DNA of 45,520 bases from an uncultured Chlorobiaceae bacterium (GCA_903836465.1 CAILRB010000046.1:1-45520); one strand, 5' to 3'. Numbered from the stretch's first letter, positions 6,017 through 15,280 are shown. The notes: a model not told the origin generated them from the letters alone. Made by a program: numbers and translations.

Positions 6017-6305
6017 GGGGATTCCTTGCTCAATATATCTGAAATGTGATCATAATAAGCGGCCCTCTCTATGCGTCAACGGAGCCGCTTGGCTTCATGC
6101 TTGGTGAGACGCATTCGAAAACATGAGTCGGCACCGATGGCTAACGCCTTGGCTGGATGCTTCACTGGGCAGTACACCCATCCTCATAGGCGATCTGATC
6201 CTGACCGAGAATCTCCAGGAGGAAGATTTCAAAAAAGCATATGACGCTCTCGAAGAGCAATTCGAGGTCGCCAATAAGATTATCCACTTTCGCTTAACTG
6301 CCGGT

Positions 6306-7079
6306 ATGAAACCAGACATCTTCAGCCTTTCGGCATATTTTTCCAGAATTGGTTTTGAGGGAGCCGCTTCTGTGGATTTTACGACACTGAAACGTATGAT
6401 GCGATGCCAGCTTTTTTCGGTGCCGTTCGAAAACCTCGATGTTCAGCAGGGGAAAGTCGTCTCGCTTGTTCCGGATGAGATTTATCGTAAAATCGTCGAT
6501 CGGAATCGAGGAGGTTACTGCTACGAGGTCAATGGTCTTTTTGCCATGGCGCTTGAGACGTTGGGAATTCCCTGGCAATTTGTGGCTGCCCGTCCGATGA
6601 CCTACCCTGTCCGTCGTCCGAAGACGCATGCGGCGATTGTGGTGACGATTGAAGGTGAGCAATGGCTTTTCGACTTGGGGTTCGGCAGTTACGGCATAAG
6701 GGAGCCGGTCAACCTGAACTGGCTCGACCGGGAAATCAGGCAGGATTATGAGACGTTCAAACTGACCTTAAACCCTGAGCGGGACTATCTCTTGCAGTCA
6801 CTGAGTGATGGTGTCTGTACAAATCTCTACGAGTTCAATCTCTCCCCACAGGAGTGGGTGGATTTCGAACCGGCGAACTATCTCAACTCGAAGCATCCTG
6901 ACTCTATTTTTGTTCGCAGCCTGATGGTTGTCATGCAGAATCCCTCGGGCAAGGATGTGCTTGTCGGAGACCGCTTCAAGTCTGTGTCGGCAGGCAGAAC
7001 AATGGGGTGGACGGTCAGGCGAGACGATATCCCTGAGTTATTGCGACAGAAATTTTCTCTCAGGAATCTCAATGAGTAA
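6306..7079 (+). CDS. arylamine N-acetyltransferase
   Basis: Transfers an acetyl group from acetyl-CoA to arylamines and hydrazines in the cytosol. With the start at 6306 ('MKPDIFSLSAYFSRIGFEG') the protein has 257 residues and the catalytic triad falls at Cys72 ('RGGYCYEVNG'), His108 ('KTHAAIV') and Asp123 ('FDLGFGSYG'), close to the Cys69-His107-Asp122 spacing of the Salmonella enzyme. The reading frame is open further upstream to ATG 6123, which would add 61 residues unlike the family; I think this is not the natural start, although no strong Shine-Dalgarno sequence marks 6306. The C-terminal region shows 'VRSLMVVMQ' and 'GWTVRRDDIPELLRQKF', typical of the family. No pathway partner is adjacent. 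Confidence 0.88.
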   Translation: MKPDIFSLSAYFSRIGFEGAASVDFTTLKRMMRCQLFSVPFENLDVQQGKVVSLVPDEIYRKIVDRNRGGYCYEVNGLFAMALETLGIPWQFVAARPMTYPVRRPKTHAAIVVTIEGEQWLFDLGFGSYGIREPVNLNWLDREIRQDYETFKLTLNPERDYLLQSLSDGVCTNLYEFNLSPQEWVDFEPANYLNSKHPDSIFVRSLMVVMQNPSGKDVLVGDRFKSVSAGRTMGWTVRRDDIPELLRQKFSLRNLNE

Positions 7080-7144
7080 TCGCTATCAGCACACTTGACT
7101 GGATATGCACACGATCATCTGGGACTCCTGGCAACAGGGAAGTC

Positions 7145-8122
7145 TTATGAAGATTCGGAAGCTACAACCGCAGCAACCTTTTCAGCAAGAAAGTCGGCGA
7201 AAGCCTCCGAATCATTGATACAAGGCAAAAATCTGATCGTTTTCACAGAACTTGCAGCCGCTTCTTTCTGTGCATGCAGAATCGTCTCCGTTCCATCAGA
7301 AAAATATCCACAACTGAAAATATCGACATCTCGGATCCCCCTGGATGAGAGTGCGTTTAAGGCCTCGGCAAGAGATGGCTTTGTCCAGGTTCCTCCCACA
7401 TCATGGTTGAGGTATGCTATTTCAATAGTCTCATAACCGTTGCGAGGATCAATAAGGATAGCATTACGAAGAGTGCTGCCCATTTCCTCCATCTCTTTCA
7501 AGCCAGTATGAAACATTGGTATATCTCCTTTGGTATCCTTGACAAGAGTGCCATGAAACGTCAGAACTAAAGCCGATCTGTCGCCGGTTTTTCCATGGTA
7601 GAACAGGTGGTTGAGGTAGACTTTTCGGAGTTCCGCATTTTTCCAAAAACCGTGTACCACAACAGGACGTCGCTGACCGTTGAGCGGCAAGCATTGAGCG
7701 GAGAGCTGCTGCAAGTTTCCGGAAGTCAGCCGATTATCAATAGGGGACATGGAGACCAGGAGTTGAAGGTCGTGACCGTTCGTTTGTTTAACGATATCCT
7801 TGACGAATGGTGGTGTTGCGTGGAAAGCTGAATAGACCTCAACATTGGTCTGGTGAGGTATCATAACCCTGTTGAGCTTCTCCTGGAGTAGCAATGCCTG
7901 TTGCCTGGTGATTCTGTTCTGAGGTGAGCGGTATTTTTGTGCGCGAAACGTCACTTTGTTTTTCACCCCTCCAAGCAGCGATGCCACGAGCTGTAACGGA
8001 CGGGGCAGCTTCATCACCTCACCAGCATGTGCGAGAGTGTGGCGGATCATGGAAAAATTCTCAAAAAAACTGTCTGTTTCAGCTTCTCCATGCGCAACCA
8101 GTATAACAGCTATTCTTTTCAT
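7145..8122 (-). CDS. ferrochelatase-family (HemH-like) protein
   Basis: A 325-residue protein with the two-lobed class II chelatase layout. The N-terminus 'RIAVILVAHGEAET' matches the ferrochelatase opening. The metal-site His is His190 in 'LVLTFHGTLVKDTKGD', and the catalytic Glu is Glu279 in 'SCGYFSDGTETI', corresponding to the 'PGF.SD..ET' motif of HemH. Ferrochelatase inserts Fe2+ into protoporphyrin; in a phototroph a paralogue could act on another tetrapyrrole, but nothing here shows that. It is divergent from the methyltransferase-like gene at 8296 and has no haem-pathway neighbours. The substrate is therefore uncertain; the family is fairly sure. Confidence 0.75.
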   Translation of the reverse strand: MKRIAVILVAHGEAETDSFFENFSMIRHTLAHAGEVMKLPRPLQLVASLLGGVKNKVTFRAQKYRSPQNRITRQQALLLQEKLNRVMIPHQTNVEVYSAFHATPPFVKDIVKQTNGHDLQLLVSMSPIDNRLTSGNLQQLSAQCLPLNGQRRPVVVHGFWKNAELRKVYLNHLFYHGKTGDRSALVLTFHGTLVKDTKGDIPMFHTGLKEMEEMGSTLRNAILIDPRNGYETIEIAYLNHDVGGTWTKPSLAEALNALSSRGIRDVDIFSCGYFSDGTETILHAQKEAAASSVKTIRFLPCINDSEAFADFLAEKVAAVVASESS

Positions 8123-8295
8123 GAGTTAAGGGAGAATTGATATTCAAAAACAGGTTTTTTTATGTATTGTTTTGTTATATAATAAGTTATTTGCTTTATC
8201 GGAATGATTTGTAAATTATTTTATGCAGAAAGAATTTTCTGCTTTTTCCAGATTAGGCAGATCAGTCTAAACAATGTTAGACATGTAGCTAATCT

Positions 8296-8979
8296 ATGGG
8301 ATTTACACTCGAAAAAGTTCTGCCATGGGGACGTTCGTACGACGAATACGTCCGCATGTTTGGCCTTACAGAGGTCGATCTTGGGCGTTGCATTATTGCC
8401 TGTGGTGATGGCCCGTCGGCCTTCAATTCAGTACTGACCAAAAAAGGCGGAAATATCGTCTCGATAGATCCTCTCTACGTTTTTGACGCAGAACAGATTC
8501 GGAGTCGCATCTCCGAATCTTATGAAACGGTGATGGCACAAATGCGCCAGAACCAAAGCAACTATGTTTGGGGAGCCATTCCATCGATAGAACAGCTCGG
8601 CAGCCTTCGCATGTTTGCGATGGAAACTTTCCTTGCTGATTTCGACGCTGGAAAAGATGAAGGCCGATACATACCAGGTGAGTTGCCGTCTTTGCCGTTT
8701 GAAAGTGAAAAATTCGACATCGCCTTGTCGTCTCATTTCTTGTTTTTGTACAGCGCCCATTTGTCAGCAGAGTTTCATCTTCAGGCTCTCCAGGAAATGT
8801 TGCGTGTGGCTCGAGAAGTGCGGGTTTTTCCGCTGCTCGCTCTGGATGGTTCTTTATCGCCCCATCTTGTTTTTGTGAAGAATCACCTTGCCTGCCACGA
8901 CTTCAACGTTGATATTCAGCCTGTCCCTTATGAGTTCCAGAGAGGTGGCAATGAAATGCTGGTCATCAAGCCCGTCTAA
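8296..8979 (+). CDS. SAM-dependent methyltransferase-like protein
   Basis: A 227-residue protein resembling Rossmann-fold methyltransferases: 'RCIIACGDGPSAFNSVLTKKGGNIVSIDPLY' (about residues 31-61) fits motif I plus the acidic end of strand 2. 'FDIALSSHFLFLYS' (about 145-158) fits motif IV, and 'QEMLRVAREVRVFPLLAL' the later strand. The motif I glycines are partly conserved ('ACGDGPSAFN'), so SAM binding is plausible. The substrate is not known. Start chosen at 8296 because homologous-looking sequence ('GFTLEKVLPWGRSYDEY') begins there. It is divergent from the chelatase-family gene, about 170 bp of AT-rich spacer between them, which probably holds both promoters. Confidence 0.7.
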   Translation: MGFTLEKVLPWGRSYDEYVRMFGLTEVDLGRCIIACGDGPSAFNSVLTKKGGNIVSIDPLYVFDAEQIRSRISESYETVMAQMRQNQSNYVWGAIPSIEQLGSLRMFAMETFLADFDAGKDEGRYIPGELPSLPFESEKFDIALSSHFLFLYSAHLSAEFHLQALQEMLRVAREVRVFPLLALDGSLSPHLVFVKNHLACHDFNVDIQPVPYEFQRGGNEMLVIKPV

Positions 8980-9588
8980 TATGGCGCTCAAGTGCGACGC
9001 GCTAAAAACATCGCGCTGGTTGCCCTTTTCCTCTGTGTCGCTGACCTTCTCAAACAATAATGTGTCACCAAGTTCAGACGTGAAAAATTATTTGATGGAT
9101 AATCAACCGGATAGAATCATTATAGTTACTCATCGTTAGAACAGTGAATATCGAATAGAAGAACCATCAAGTCCATGGCCATAGCAGGGCACTGCGACGA
9201 TTGAAGGAGTGCAACTCTCAGGTGATGCGTAATTTAAAAATTCATTGGCGACGATGAGAATCGAGGTTCGATTCCGCCTCACAGCACCAATGTATTGACC
9301 TCAAAGCGTAAATGCTATAGCCCGTCATTCCAATGGACAGTCAAAAGTTGTGCTATAGCTATTAAGGATGGCGCATGCAAGCAAATTATTCAGATCAGCT
9401 TCGCAGAGCAATATGACATGATCGATGTAGTCAAATACTTTGAAAGTGATAATTTAAGTGTTAAACTGCAGATATAAGTGCATCAGAATGTGTCTGCTTG
9501 TTTAATACATAAAATAATCAGGAACCGGGAACTTCTGTCAACACGGTTTATAAATGGCTTATTCATTTCTAATCGAGGATTTTCAAAA
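8980..9588. other. intergenic, possible tRNA-end relic
   Basis: About 610 bases without a convincing gene; the short frames here do not resemble any protein I know. At about 9260-9291 the sequence GAGGTTCGATTCCGCCTC followed by ACAGCACCA looks like the T-arm and CCA end of a tRNA, but the stem pairs poorly and no 5' half is found. It may be the remains of an element that integrated at a tRNA gene. Confidence 0.35.
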
Positions 9589-10284
9589 ATGACTCATTTA
9601 TTTTACAAAGGCTCGCGCACAAAATCCATGCTTCTTTTTTCAGTGATGGCGGTGTTTTTGGTATCAGGTTGTGCTACTGAGACCCATCAGGCCTTGGTCA
9701 TTGACAAAGTCAATAGTGCATCAATACCCTATTCAGGAGTCAAATCAAGTCTTGTCGTTGGCAAATTTGAAAACAAATCAAGTTTCATGCGCGGGCTTTT
9801 TTCGGATGGGGTTGACCGGCTTGGAAGTCAGGCCAAGACTATTCTTCTGTCACATTTACAACAAACTAATCACTTCAATGTGATGGACAGAGACAACATG
9901 AGTGAGGCAAAGTTTGAAGCCAATTTAGGAGGAAAGACCCAGTCTGTCAAGAGCGCGGCATTTTTGATTACTGGTGATGTTACTGAGTTTGGAAGAAAAG
10001 AGACTGGTGATCAGCAGCTTTTTGGAATTCTCGGCCGAGGAAAATCACAAGTTGCTTATGCAAAAGTCACTCTGAATGTGGTTGACGCCCTTACATCAGA
10101 AATAGTTTTTTCAGCTCAGGGTGCGGGCGAATATGCTCTTTCTAATAGAGAAATTATTGGTTTCGGAGGCACTGCCGAATATGATTCGACTCTTAATGGC
10201 AAAGTTCTTGACCTTGCTGTAAAAGAGGCAGTGAACAGATTAGTTGAAGGAGTTGATCAAGGTTCCTGGAAACCAAAAAATTAA
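9589..10284 (+). CDS. CsgG-like lipoprotein
   Basis: From ATG 9589 (preceded by GAGGAT at a good distance) the product is 231 residues. It has a lipoprotein signal: basic start, hydrophobic stretch, lipobox 'LVSGC' with Cys28. The mature part reads like CsgG: 'VVGKFENKSSFMRGLFSDG...LGSQAKTILLSHLQQTNHFNVMDR', 'GGKTQSVKSAAFLITGDVTEF', then 'AYAKVTLNVVDALTSEIVFSAQGAGEY'. CsgG relatives are periplasm-facing outer-membrane lipoproteins, some of which form secretion channels. It heads a three-gene lipoprotein operon with DUF4810 and GNA1162-type partners, an arrangement also known from Neisseria. The longer frame from 9478 lacks a ribosome site and is rejected. Confidence 0.87.
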   Translation: MTHLFYKGSRTKSMLLFSVMAVFLVSGCATETHQALVIDKVNSASIPYSGVKSSLVVGKFENKSSFMRGLFSDGVDRLGSQAKTILLSHLQQTNHFNVMDRDNMSEAKFEANLGGKTQSVKSAAFLITGDVTEFGRKETGDQQLFGILGRGKSQVAYAKVTLNVVDALTSEIVFSAQGAGEYALSNREIIGFGGTAEYDSTLNGKVLDLAVKEAVNRLVEGVDQGSWKPKN

Positions 10285-10289
10285 ATAAA

Positions 10290-10649
10290 ATGAAAAATAT
10301 ATTTCCGCTTTTATTGATAATCTTACTTATGCAAGGATGCTCTACTAATAAGCCAAGTTTATACAGTTGGGGAAATTACGAGCAATTGATTTACCAAAAT
10401 TATGCAAATCCCGGTAAAATTTCACCAGAAGAGCAAGTTTTAAAACTTGAAGCTGATTCTCAAATCGCCAAATCAAAAAATAAAGCCCTGCCTCCAGGAT
10501 TTCATGCTCAAATTGGTGTTTTATATTTTCAGACTGGAAAGTTAGATCAAGCCAGGCAAGCTTTTATCACCGAGGAAGAATTATTTCCGGAATCAAAGCA
10601 ATTCATGGATAGACTCATCGCTAAAACTAAAAATCGGGGAGCTTTATGA
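10290..10649 (+). CDS. DUF4810 lipoprotein
   Basis: A 119-residue lipoprotein with lipobox 'LMQGC' (Cys17). The mature part 'SLYSWGNYEQLIYQNYANPGKISPEEQVLKLEADSQIAKSKNKALPPGFHAQIGVLYFQTGKLDQARQAF' fits DUF4810; the second half looks like a single TPR-type hairpin that could bind a partner. It starts 5 bp after the CsgG-like gene and overlaps the next gene by 4 bp (ATGA), so the three are co-translated. Probably an outer-membrane accessory subunit of the same complex; the specific role is unknown. Confidence 0.87.
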   Translation: MKNIFPLLLIILLMQGCSTNKPSLYSWGNYEQLIYQNYANPGKISPEEQVLKLEADSQIAKSKNKALPPGFHAQIGVLYFQTGKLDQARQAFITEEELFPESKQFMDRLIAKTKNRGAL

Positions 10650-11311
10650 AATTGTTGAAGATTACCTTTTCTTTGTCGGTTTTATCATTGTTAGGTGCGT
10701 GTGCTACTCCTGTTGCACAGTTGGATTACACAAATTATCGCAAATCAAACCCGGCATCAATTTTAGTATTACCTCCTGTCAATAATACGCCTGATACGAA
10801 GGCGACCTATGGATTTTTATCCACCGCGACAGAGCCCCTTGCTGAAGGTGGTTATTATGTATTTCCGGTTTCTTTAGTTGATCAGGTTTTCAAGGAAAAT
10901 GGACTGCAAAATCCACCCGAAATGCACCAGGCGCCTTTGAATAAAATAAAAGAGATTTTTGGCGCGGATGCAGTCCTTTATATTACTATTGAGAACTATG
11001 GTCCTGTATACAAAGTAGTAAGCAGTGATGTTGTTGTTAAGGCAAATGCCAAATTAATTGATGCAAAAACCGGAGAGCTTTTATGGTCCGGATTTGCCAC
11101 AGCATCCAGTGCTGAAACTGACAGCAATAATAATCTTGGATTAGCAGGCCTTCTTGTTAAAGCTATTGCAAAACAAATTGTCAGCAGTGTTGTTGATCAG
11201 GGTCATGATATTTCTCGAATTACAAGTTCGAGACTGTTATCACCAAAATACAATGGCCTGTTATATGGGCCCAGGTCTCCACTCTATCAAAAAGATGACC
11301 AAAAACAATAG
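10646..11311 (+). CDS. GNA1162-family (DUF799) lipoprotein
   Basis: A 221-residue lipoprotein with lipobox 'LLGAC' (Cys19). The mature part carries the family pattern 'DYTNYRKSNPASILVLPPVNNTPDTKATYGFLSTATEPLAEGGYYVFPV', followed by 'IFGADAVLYITIENYGP' and 'VKANAKLIDAKTGELLWSG'. GNA1162 relatives are structurally similar to subunits of outer-membrane transport systems, and the Neisseria protein is a surface-associated vaccine candidate. Its gene completes the CsgG-DUF4810-GNA1162 operon (4-bp overlap with its predecessor). A hairpin at 11313-11345 follows directly. Confidence 0.88.
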   Translation: MKLLKITFSLSVLSLLGACATPVAQLDYTNYRKSNPASILVLPPVNNTPDTKATYGFLSTATEPLAEGGYYVFPVSLVDQVFKENGLQNPPEMHQAPLNKIKEIFGADAVLYITIENYGPVYKVVSSDVVVKANAKLIDAKTGELLWSGFATASSAETDSNNNLGLAGLLVKAIAKQIVSSVVDQGHDISRITSSRLLSPKYNGLLYGPRSPLYQKDDQKQ

Positions 11312-11312
11312 T

Positions 11313-11345
11313 TGATACGACGATAAAGTATTATCGTTAGTATCA
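11313..11345. terminator. hairpin between lipoprotein operon and guaA
   Basis: TGATAC (11313-11318) pairs with GTATCA (11340-11345), and ACGATA (11320-11325) with TATCGT (11332-11337). It starts 1 bp after the stop of the GNA1162 gene and lies before the convergent guaA end at 11386. No clear T-run follows, so it is a likely but not classic terminator, possibly serving both strands. Confidence 0.5.
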
Positions 11346-11385
11346 GACCGGGTTGTTTATATCATTAACAGTTTTCCGAACATTA

Positions 11386-12927
11386 TCACTCCCACTCAAT
11401 CGTAGCCGGTGGTTTCGACGAAATATCATAAGCCACCCTGTTAATCCCGCGTACTTCGTTGATGATGCGATTTGAGACACGGGCGAGAAAATCGTGGGGT
11501 AATGGTGCCCAGTCGGCGGTCATCCCGTCCGATGATTCGACCGCCCGCAGTGCAAGAACATTCTCATAGGTGCGTTTGTCGCCCATGACACCAACAGACT
11601 GTACGGGCAGGAGCACGGCAAATGCCTGCCAGACATGCTGGTAGAGTCCACTGGATATCAGCTCTTCGATATAGATTTCGTCGGCTTCCCGCAACACATC
11701 GAGCCTCTCTTTGTTGACAGAGCCAAGTACACGCACGGCAAGTCCTGGGCCGGGAAAGGGATGGCGCATCAGGAGAGCCTCGGAGATCCCGAGTTCGCGT
11801 CCTACGGCACGTACCTCATCCTTGAAAAGCTCCCGAAGGGGCTCAATCAGCTTTAGCTTCATGCGCTTTGGCAATCCACCGACATTATGATGCGACTTGA
11901 TGGTTTCCGAAGGGCCTTTGACGCTTACGCTTTCAATGACGTCAGGATAAAGGGTGCCTTGTACCAGAAACTTTTCATGATGCATGTGTTCTTCAAAGAC
12001 CTGAATAAAGGTTCGGCCGATTATTTTGCGTTTCTTTTCAGGTGATGCAATATTTTTCAGCCGTTTCAGAAAGAGATCGGAGGAGTCGGCAAGGGTTACC
12101 TTCAGGCCAAGAGGCTTGAGAAAACTCATCACCTTTTCCGCCTCATTTTTTCGCAGCAGGCCGTTATCGACAAAGACGCAGTGCAGTTGTTTTCCTATCG
12201 CTTTGCTTACCAGAACCGCTGCAACAGTTGAGTCAACTCCGCCGCTGATGCCGCAGATCACGGTCTCAGTGCCTGCTTTGCGCCGAATCTCGTCAATCTG
12301 ATGGTTGATAAAGCTTTTCGATGACCAGTTGGGGGTAATACCGGCAATATCGAGCAAAAAGTTTGAGAAAAGTTGTTTGCCGTAAAGGGTGTGCTGCACT
12401 TCAGGGTGAAACTGCAAGCCATAAACTTTCAGTGCGGCTTTGCTGCCGCAGCTTTCAAACGCGCAGATTTCAGAGTTGTCGCTGCTGGCGGTTGCCCTGA
12501 ACCCTTCAGGAAGCCGTACAACCTTGTCACCATGGCTCATCCAGACATCAGAGTCGGGAATATTGTGAAAAAGCATACTCTCATTTTCACCGTCACGGGT
12601 AACCATAATTTTTGATCGCCCGAATTCATGCTTGGATGAACAGGCAACCTCTCCCCCGAAATGGTTGGCGATGGCCTGCAAACCGTAGCAGATACCGAGT
12701 ATTGGAATACCAAGTGAAAAAATGCCGCCGTTGGGAAGAATGGCTGACTCTTCATAGACGCTGGTCGGGCCGCCCGAGAGGATGATTGCCTTGGGGCTGT
12801 GTTCCCTGATTTTTTCCGGGGTGGTGTTATAGGGAAGAATCTCCGAATAGATACCCAGTTCGCGGATACGACGGGCGATTAACTGGGTATATTGCGAACC
12901 GAAATCAAGGACTACTACCGATTGCAT
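11386..12927 (-). CDS. guaA: GMP synthase (glutamine-hydrolysing)
   Basis: Converts XMP to GMP using ATP and glutamine, the last step of de novo guanine nucleotide synthesis. At 513 residues it is standard length. The N-terminal glutaminase domain has the nucleophile Cys80 in 'GICYGLQA' and the His-Glu pair in 'QFHPEV'. The ATP pyrophosphatase domain has the P-loop 'SGGVDST', and the C-terminal dimerisation domain contains '[12 protein letters not shown]' and ends 'PPATIEWE'. It is the last gene of a minus-strand run after the penicillin-binding protein, 35 bp downstream of that gene's stop, so co-transcription is likely. Confidence 0.98.
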   Translation of the reverse strand: MQSVVVLDFGSQYTQLIARRIRELGIYSEILPYNTTPEKIREHSPKAIILSGGPTSVYEESAILPNGGIFSLGIPILGICYGLQAIANHFGGEVACSSKHEFGRSKIMVTRDGENESMLFHNIPDSDVWMSHGDKVVRLPEGFRATASSDNSEICAFESCGSKAALKVYGLQFHPEVQHTLYGKQLFSNFLLDIAGITPNWSSKSFINHQIDEIRRKAGTETVICGISGGVDSTVAAVLVSKAIGKQLHCVFVDNGLLRKNEAEKVMSFLKPLGLKVTLADSSDLFLKRLKNIASPEKKRKIIGRTFIQVFEEHMHHEKFLVQGTLYPDVIESVSVKGPSETIKSHHNVGGLPKRMKLKLIEPLRELFKDEVRAVGRELGISEALLMRHPFPGPGLAVRVLGSVNKERLDVLREADEIYIEELISSGLYQHVWQAFAVLLPVQSVGVMGDKRTYENVLALRAVESSDGMTADWAPLPHDFLARVSNRIINEVRGINRVAYDISSKPPATIEWE

Positions 12928-12962
12928 AAAAAGAGTGTTGTGAGGTTAACTGATCAAAAGCA

Positions 12963-15266
12963 TTAAAGGGCTTGCACCGGTTTCGGCTTTGGTTTTGGCG
13001 CAGGAACTGGTGCTGGCACCGAAGCCGGGGTTGGTGGTTTGGGAACTCCATTTCCACTCATTGCACTGCTGCTGTCTCTCACTGAAGTGGTGACGGTTCC
13101 ATCGATTGGCTGTACGGGATGGGACTGATAGTATTGAAAGCCTTTTGGAGTATAATATTCGATATAGACATCACTGCCGAGCAGATCGGACGGTGTATTG
13201 GTCTGAACGGAAATTGGCACGGCAATAACGGTTTCCGGAATATGGAAATACTTGTTTTCAAGTCTCAGAGACGGGTCACTGTAGCAGCGTTTCATAAAGC
13301 CAGCCCATACCGGAAGAGCCGCCCTGGCACCCTGGCCATACTCCATTGAGGTGAATTTGATACGTTCGTCATCAAATCCAGTCCAGACAACCGCAACAAG
13401 CTGCGGTGTAAATCCTGCAAACCAGGCATCTCTCATGCTTTGAGTTGTTCCGGTTTTTCCTGCGGCCTCCATGTTAAAGCCATAACGGCCACGGACTGCC
13501 GCACCGGTACCTTTATTGATTACATCCTTGAGCATTGAGACCATGACAAAGTTGGTCGTTGAGTCAATGGCAAAACGATGGTTAGGAGTGTATTCCGATA
13601 TGGGGCGGTTATGTTTGTCCACAACCTTGAGGATTGAGACAGGTTCGTTCCAGATACCGTTGTTGGCAAAGGTTGAAAAGGCTCCGGCCAGTTCAAGCGG
13701 GCTTACTTCCGACGTCCCAAGGGCAATAGAGAGGTTTGACGCCATGGGTGACGTGATGCCCAATCTTCTCGCATAACTGATTATTTCTGAAGTTTTCAGA
13801 TGTTCGTAGGCAAGTCTTACGGTTACCTGGTTCAATGATCGGCTCAATGCTGTGCGAAGCGTCGTCATCCCTCCAGATGAACCGTCGGAGTTTCTTGGTG
13901 ACCAGATACCATTCCCGCTACTGAGTTCCAGGGGCTGGTCAAGCACCTGGAAATTTGCGGGCAGTCCCTTGTCGATGGCCGCAGTATAGACAAATGGTTT
14001 AAAAGTTGAGCCGGGTTGCCGTTTTGCCTGCCACACATGGTCAAACTGATATTTATACTCATCAGGAGAAAATCTGTTTCCTCCAACCCATGCCTTGACA
14101 TGGCCGTTGGTTGGATCAATAGCCACTAAAGCCACCTGTATTCTGGTCTTTTCCTTTAACAATTCATTCAGCCATACCTTGTCTGCCTTGAGTTTTGCCA
14201 TGGCCTGCTGCTCAGACAGTCCGTTATCTTTAAGTTCAGTGAACCGGTCGCTCTCCATGATGATCTGGTTTTTCAGAGATTCGGGCCATCTCCATGATCG
14301 GTCGAAGGCAGCTTGCAGTTCGGCAAGATGTTCGGCCGCCGCCTGCTGTGCATAGTTCTGCATCCGGCTGTCGAGTGTTGTCTGGATAGTCAGGCCGTCA
14401 CGGTAAAGATCGAGATTACCAAGCATTGTTGATGGTTTGACCGTCTGTCGAACATATTCCGTAAAATAAGGAGCAAGGCCTTGATGGCTGACTGGTGTAT
14501 ATTTGAGCACCAACGGACTTTTTTTCGCTGCTGCCGCCTGTTTTGGGGTAATGAATTTTACCTTCTCCATCAGTGAGAGGATAAGGTTTCTTCTTCCGAT
14601 TGCACCTGACGGGTTTTTTGAAGGATTGTAGGCAGTAGGGTTTTTCAGTGTCGCGATAAGCGTTGCACTTTCCGGCAGTGTCAGAAGGTATGCCGGTTTG
14701 CCGAAATAGGTATAGGCTGCAGCCTCAATGCCATAAGCTCCGGAGCCGAAATAAACAGTGTTGAGATAGAGCGCCAGAATTTCATCTTTTGTATAGGTCT
14801 TTTCCAGTTCAATCGCGGTAATAAACTCCTTGACTTTTCGGGTGACGGTGCGCTCCTGACTCAGGTAAAGATTTTTGGCAAGCTGCTGGGTAATGGTACT
14901 TGCCCCCTGCCAGCGGCTTGGTCCCCTGAATATATTTTCACCCATCGCAATGACAAGCCGTCTCAGATCGACACCCCAGTGGCTGTAAAAGGCGACATCT
15001 TCAGTAGCAATCAATGCGTAACGAGTTGAAAGGGGAATAGATTTGAGCGGAATGAAGGTTCGATTTTTCAGAAAAAATTTATGAAGGAGTACACCGTCCT
15101 CAGAATAGACTAAAGAGGCGAGTTCCGGGTTTGGGTTTTCAAGCTCCTCAAGGCTTGGCAGACCCATAAAAGACTTCATTGCGTATGCCGCAGCGGTCGT
15201 CAGTGTTATGACGATCAGGGATGCAAAAAGAAAAAACAGGCTTTTGGAAAATATTTTATGACTCAC
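12963..15266 (-). CDS. class A penicillin-binding protein (PBP1A type)
   Basis: A bifunctional peptidoglycan synthase, 767 residues, anchored by an N-terminal membrane helix (about residues 8-30). The transglycosylase domain contains Glu89 ('ATEDVAFYSHWGVD'), 'GASTITQQLAKNLYL' and 'RKVKEF..AIELE...K.EIL..YLN'. The transpeptidase domain has all three motifs: SxxK at S420-K423 ('GSTFKP'), SxN at S477-N479 and KTG at 604-606. The C-terminal 25 residues are Pro/Lys/Ala-rich ('PAPVPAPKPKPKP'), a flexible periplasmic tail of unknown use. It starts 14 bp after the alpha/beta hydrolase gene and is followed by guaA, all on one strand. Confidence 0.96.
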   Translation of the reverse strand: MSHKIFSKSLFFLFASLIVITLTTAAAYAMKSFMGLPSLEELENPNPELASLVYSEDGVLLHKFFLKNRTFIPLKSIPLSTRYALIATEDVAFYSHWGVDLRRLVIAMGENIFRGPSRWQGASTITQQLAKNLYLSQERTVTRKVKEFITAIELEKTYTKDEILALYLNTVYFGSGAYGIEAAAYTYFGKPAYLLTLPESATLIATLKNPTAYNPSKNPSGAIGRRNLILSLMEKVKFITPKQAAAAKKSPLVLKYTPVSHQGLAPYFTEYVRQTVKPSTMLGNLDLYRDGLTIQTTLDSRMQNYAQQAAAEHLAELQAAFDRSWRWPESLKNQIIMESDRFTELKDNGLSEQQAMAKLKADKVWLNELLKEKTRIQVALVAIDPTNGHVKAWVGGNRFSPDEYKYQFDHVWQAKRQPGSTFKPFVYTAAIDKGLPANFQVLDQPLELSSGNGIWSPRNSDGSSGGMTTLRTALSRSLNQVTVRLAYEHLKTSEIISYARRLGITSPMASNLSIALGTSEVSPLELAGAFSTFANNGIWNEPVSILKVVDKHNRPISEYTPNHRFAIDSTTNFVMVSMLKDVINKGTGAAVRGRYGFNMEAAGKTGTTQSMRDAWFAGFTPQLVAVVWTGFDDERIKFTSMEYGQGARAALPVWAGFMKRCYSDPSLRLENKYFHIPETVIAVPISVQTNTPSDLLGSDVYIEYYTPKGFQYYQSHPVQPIDGTVTTSVRDSSSAMSGNGVPKPPTPASVPAPVPAPKPKPKPVQAL

Positions 15267-15280
15267 AGTAGAGATTAATC

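Noticed and set aside
6057-6090. AAGCGGC/GCCGCTT hairpin as terminator after the VF530-type gene
   Set aside because: Long loop and no T-run; too weak to annotate.
6123-6305. N-terminal extension as the true start of the N-acetyltransferase
   Set aside because: Start at 6306 places the Cys-His-Asp triad at family-typical positions; the extension has no family similarity.
7095-7436. Plus-strand 113-residue frame
   Set aside because: Lies antisense within the ferrochelatase-family gene, which has clear family motifs.
9295-9477. 60-residue plus-strand frame
   Set aside because: No recognisable domain, no ribosome site, unlike composition; likely chance.
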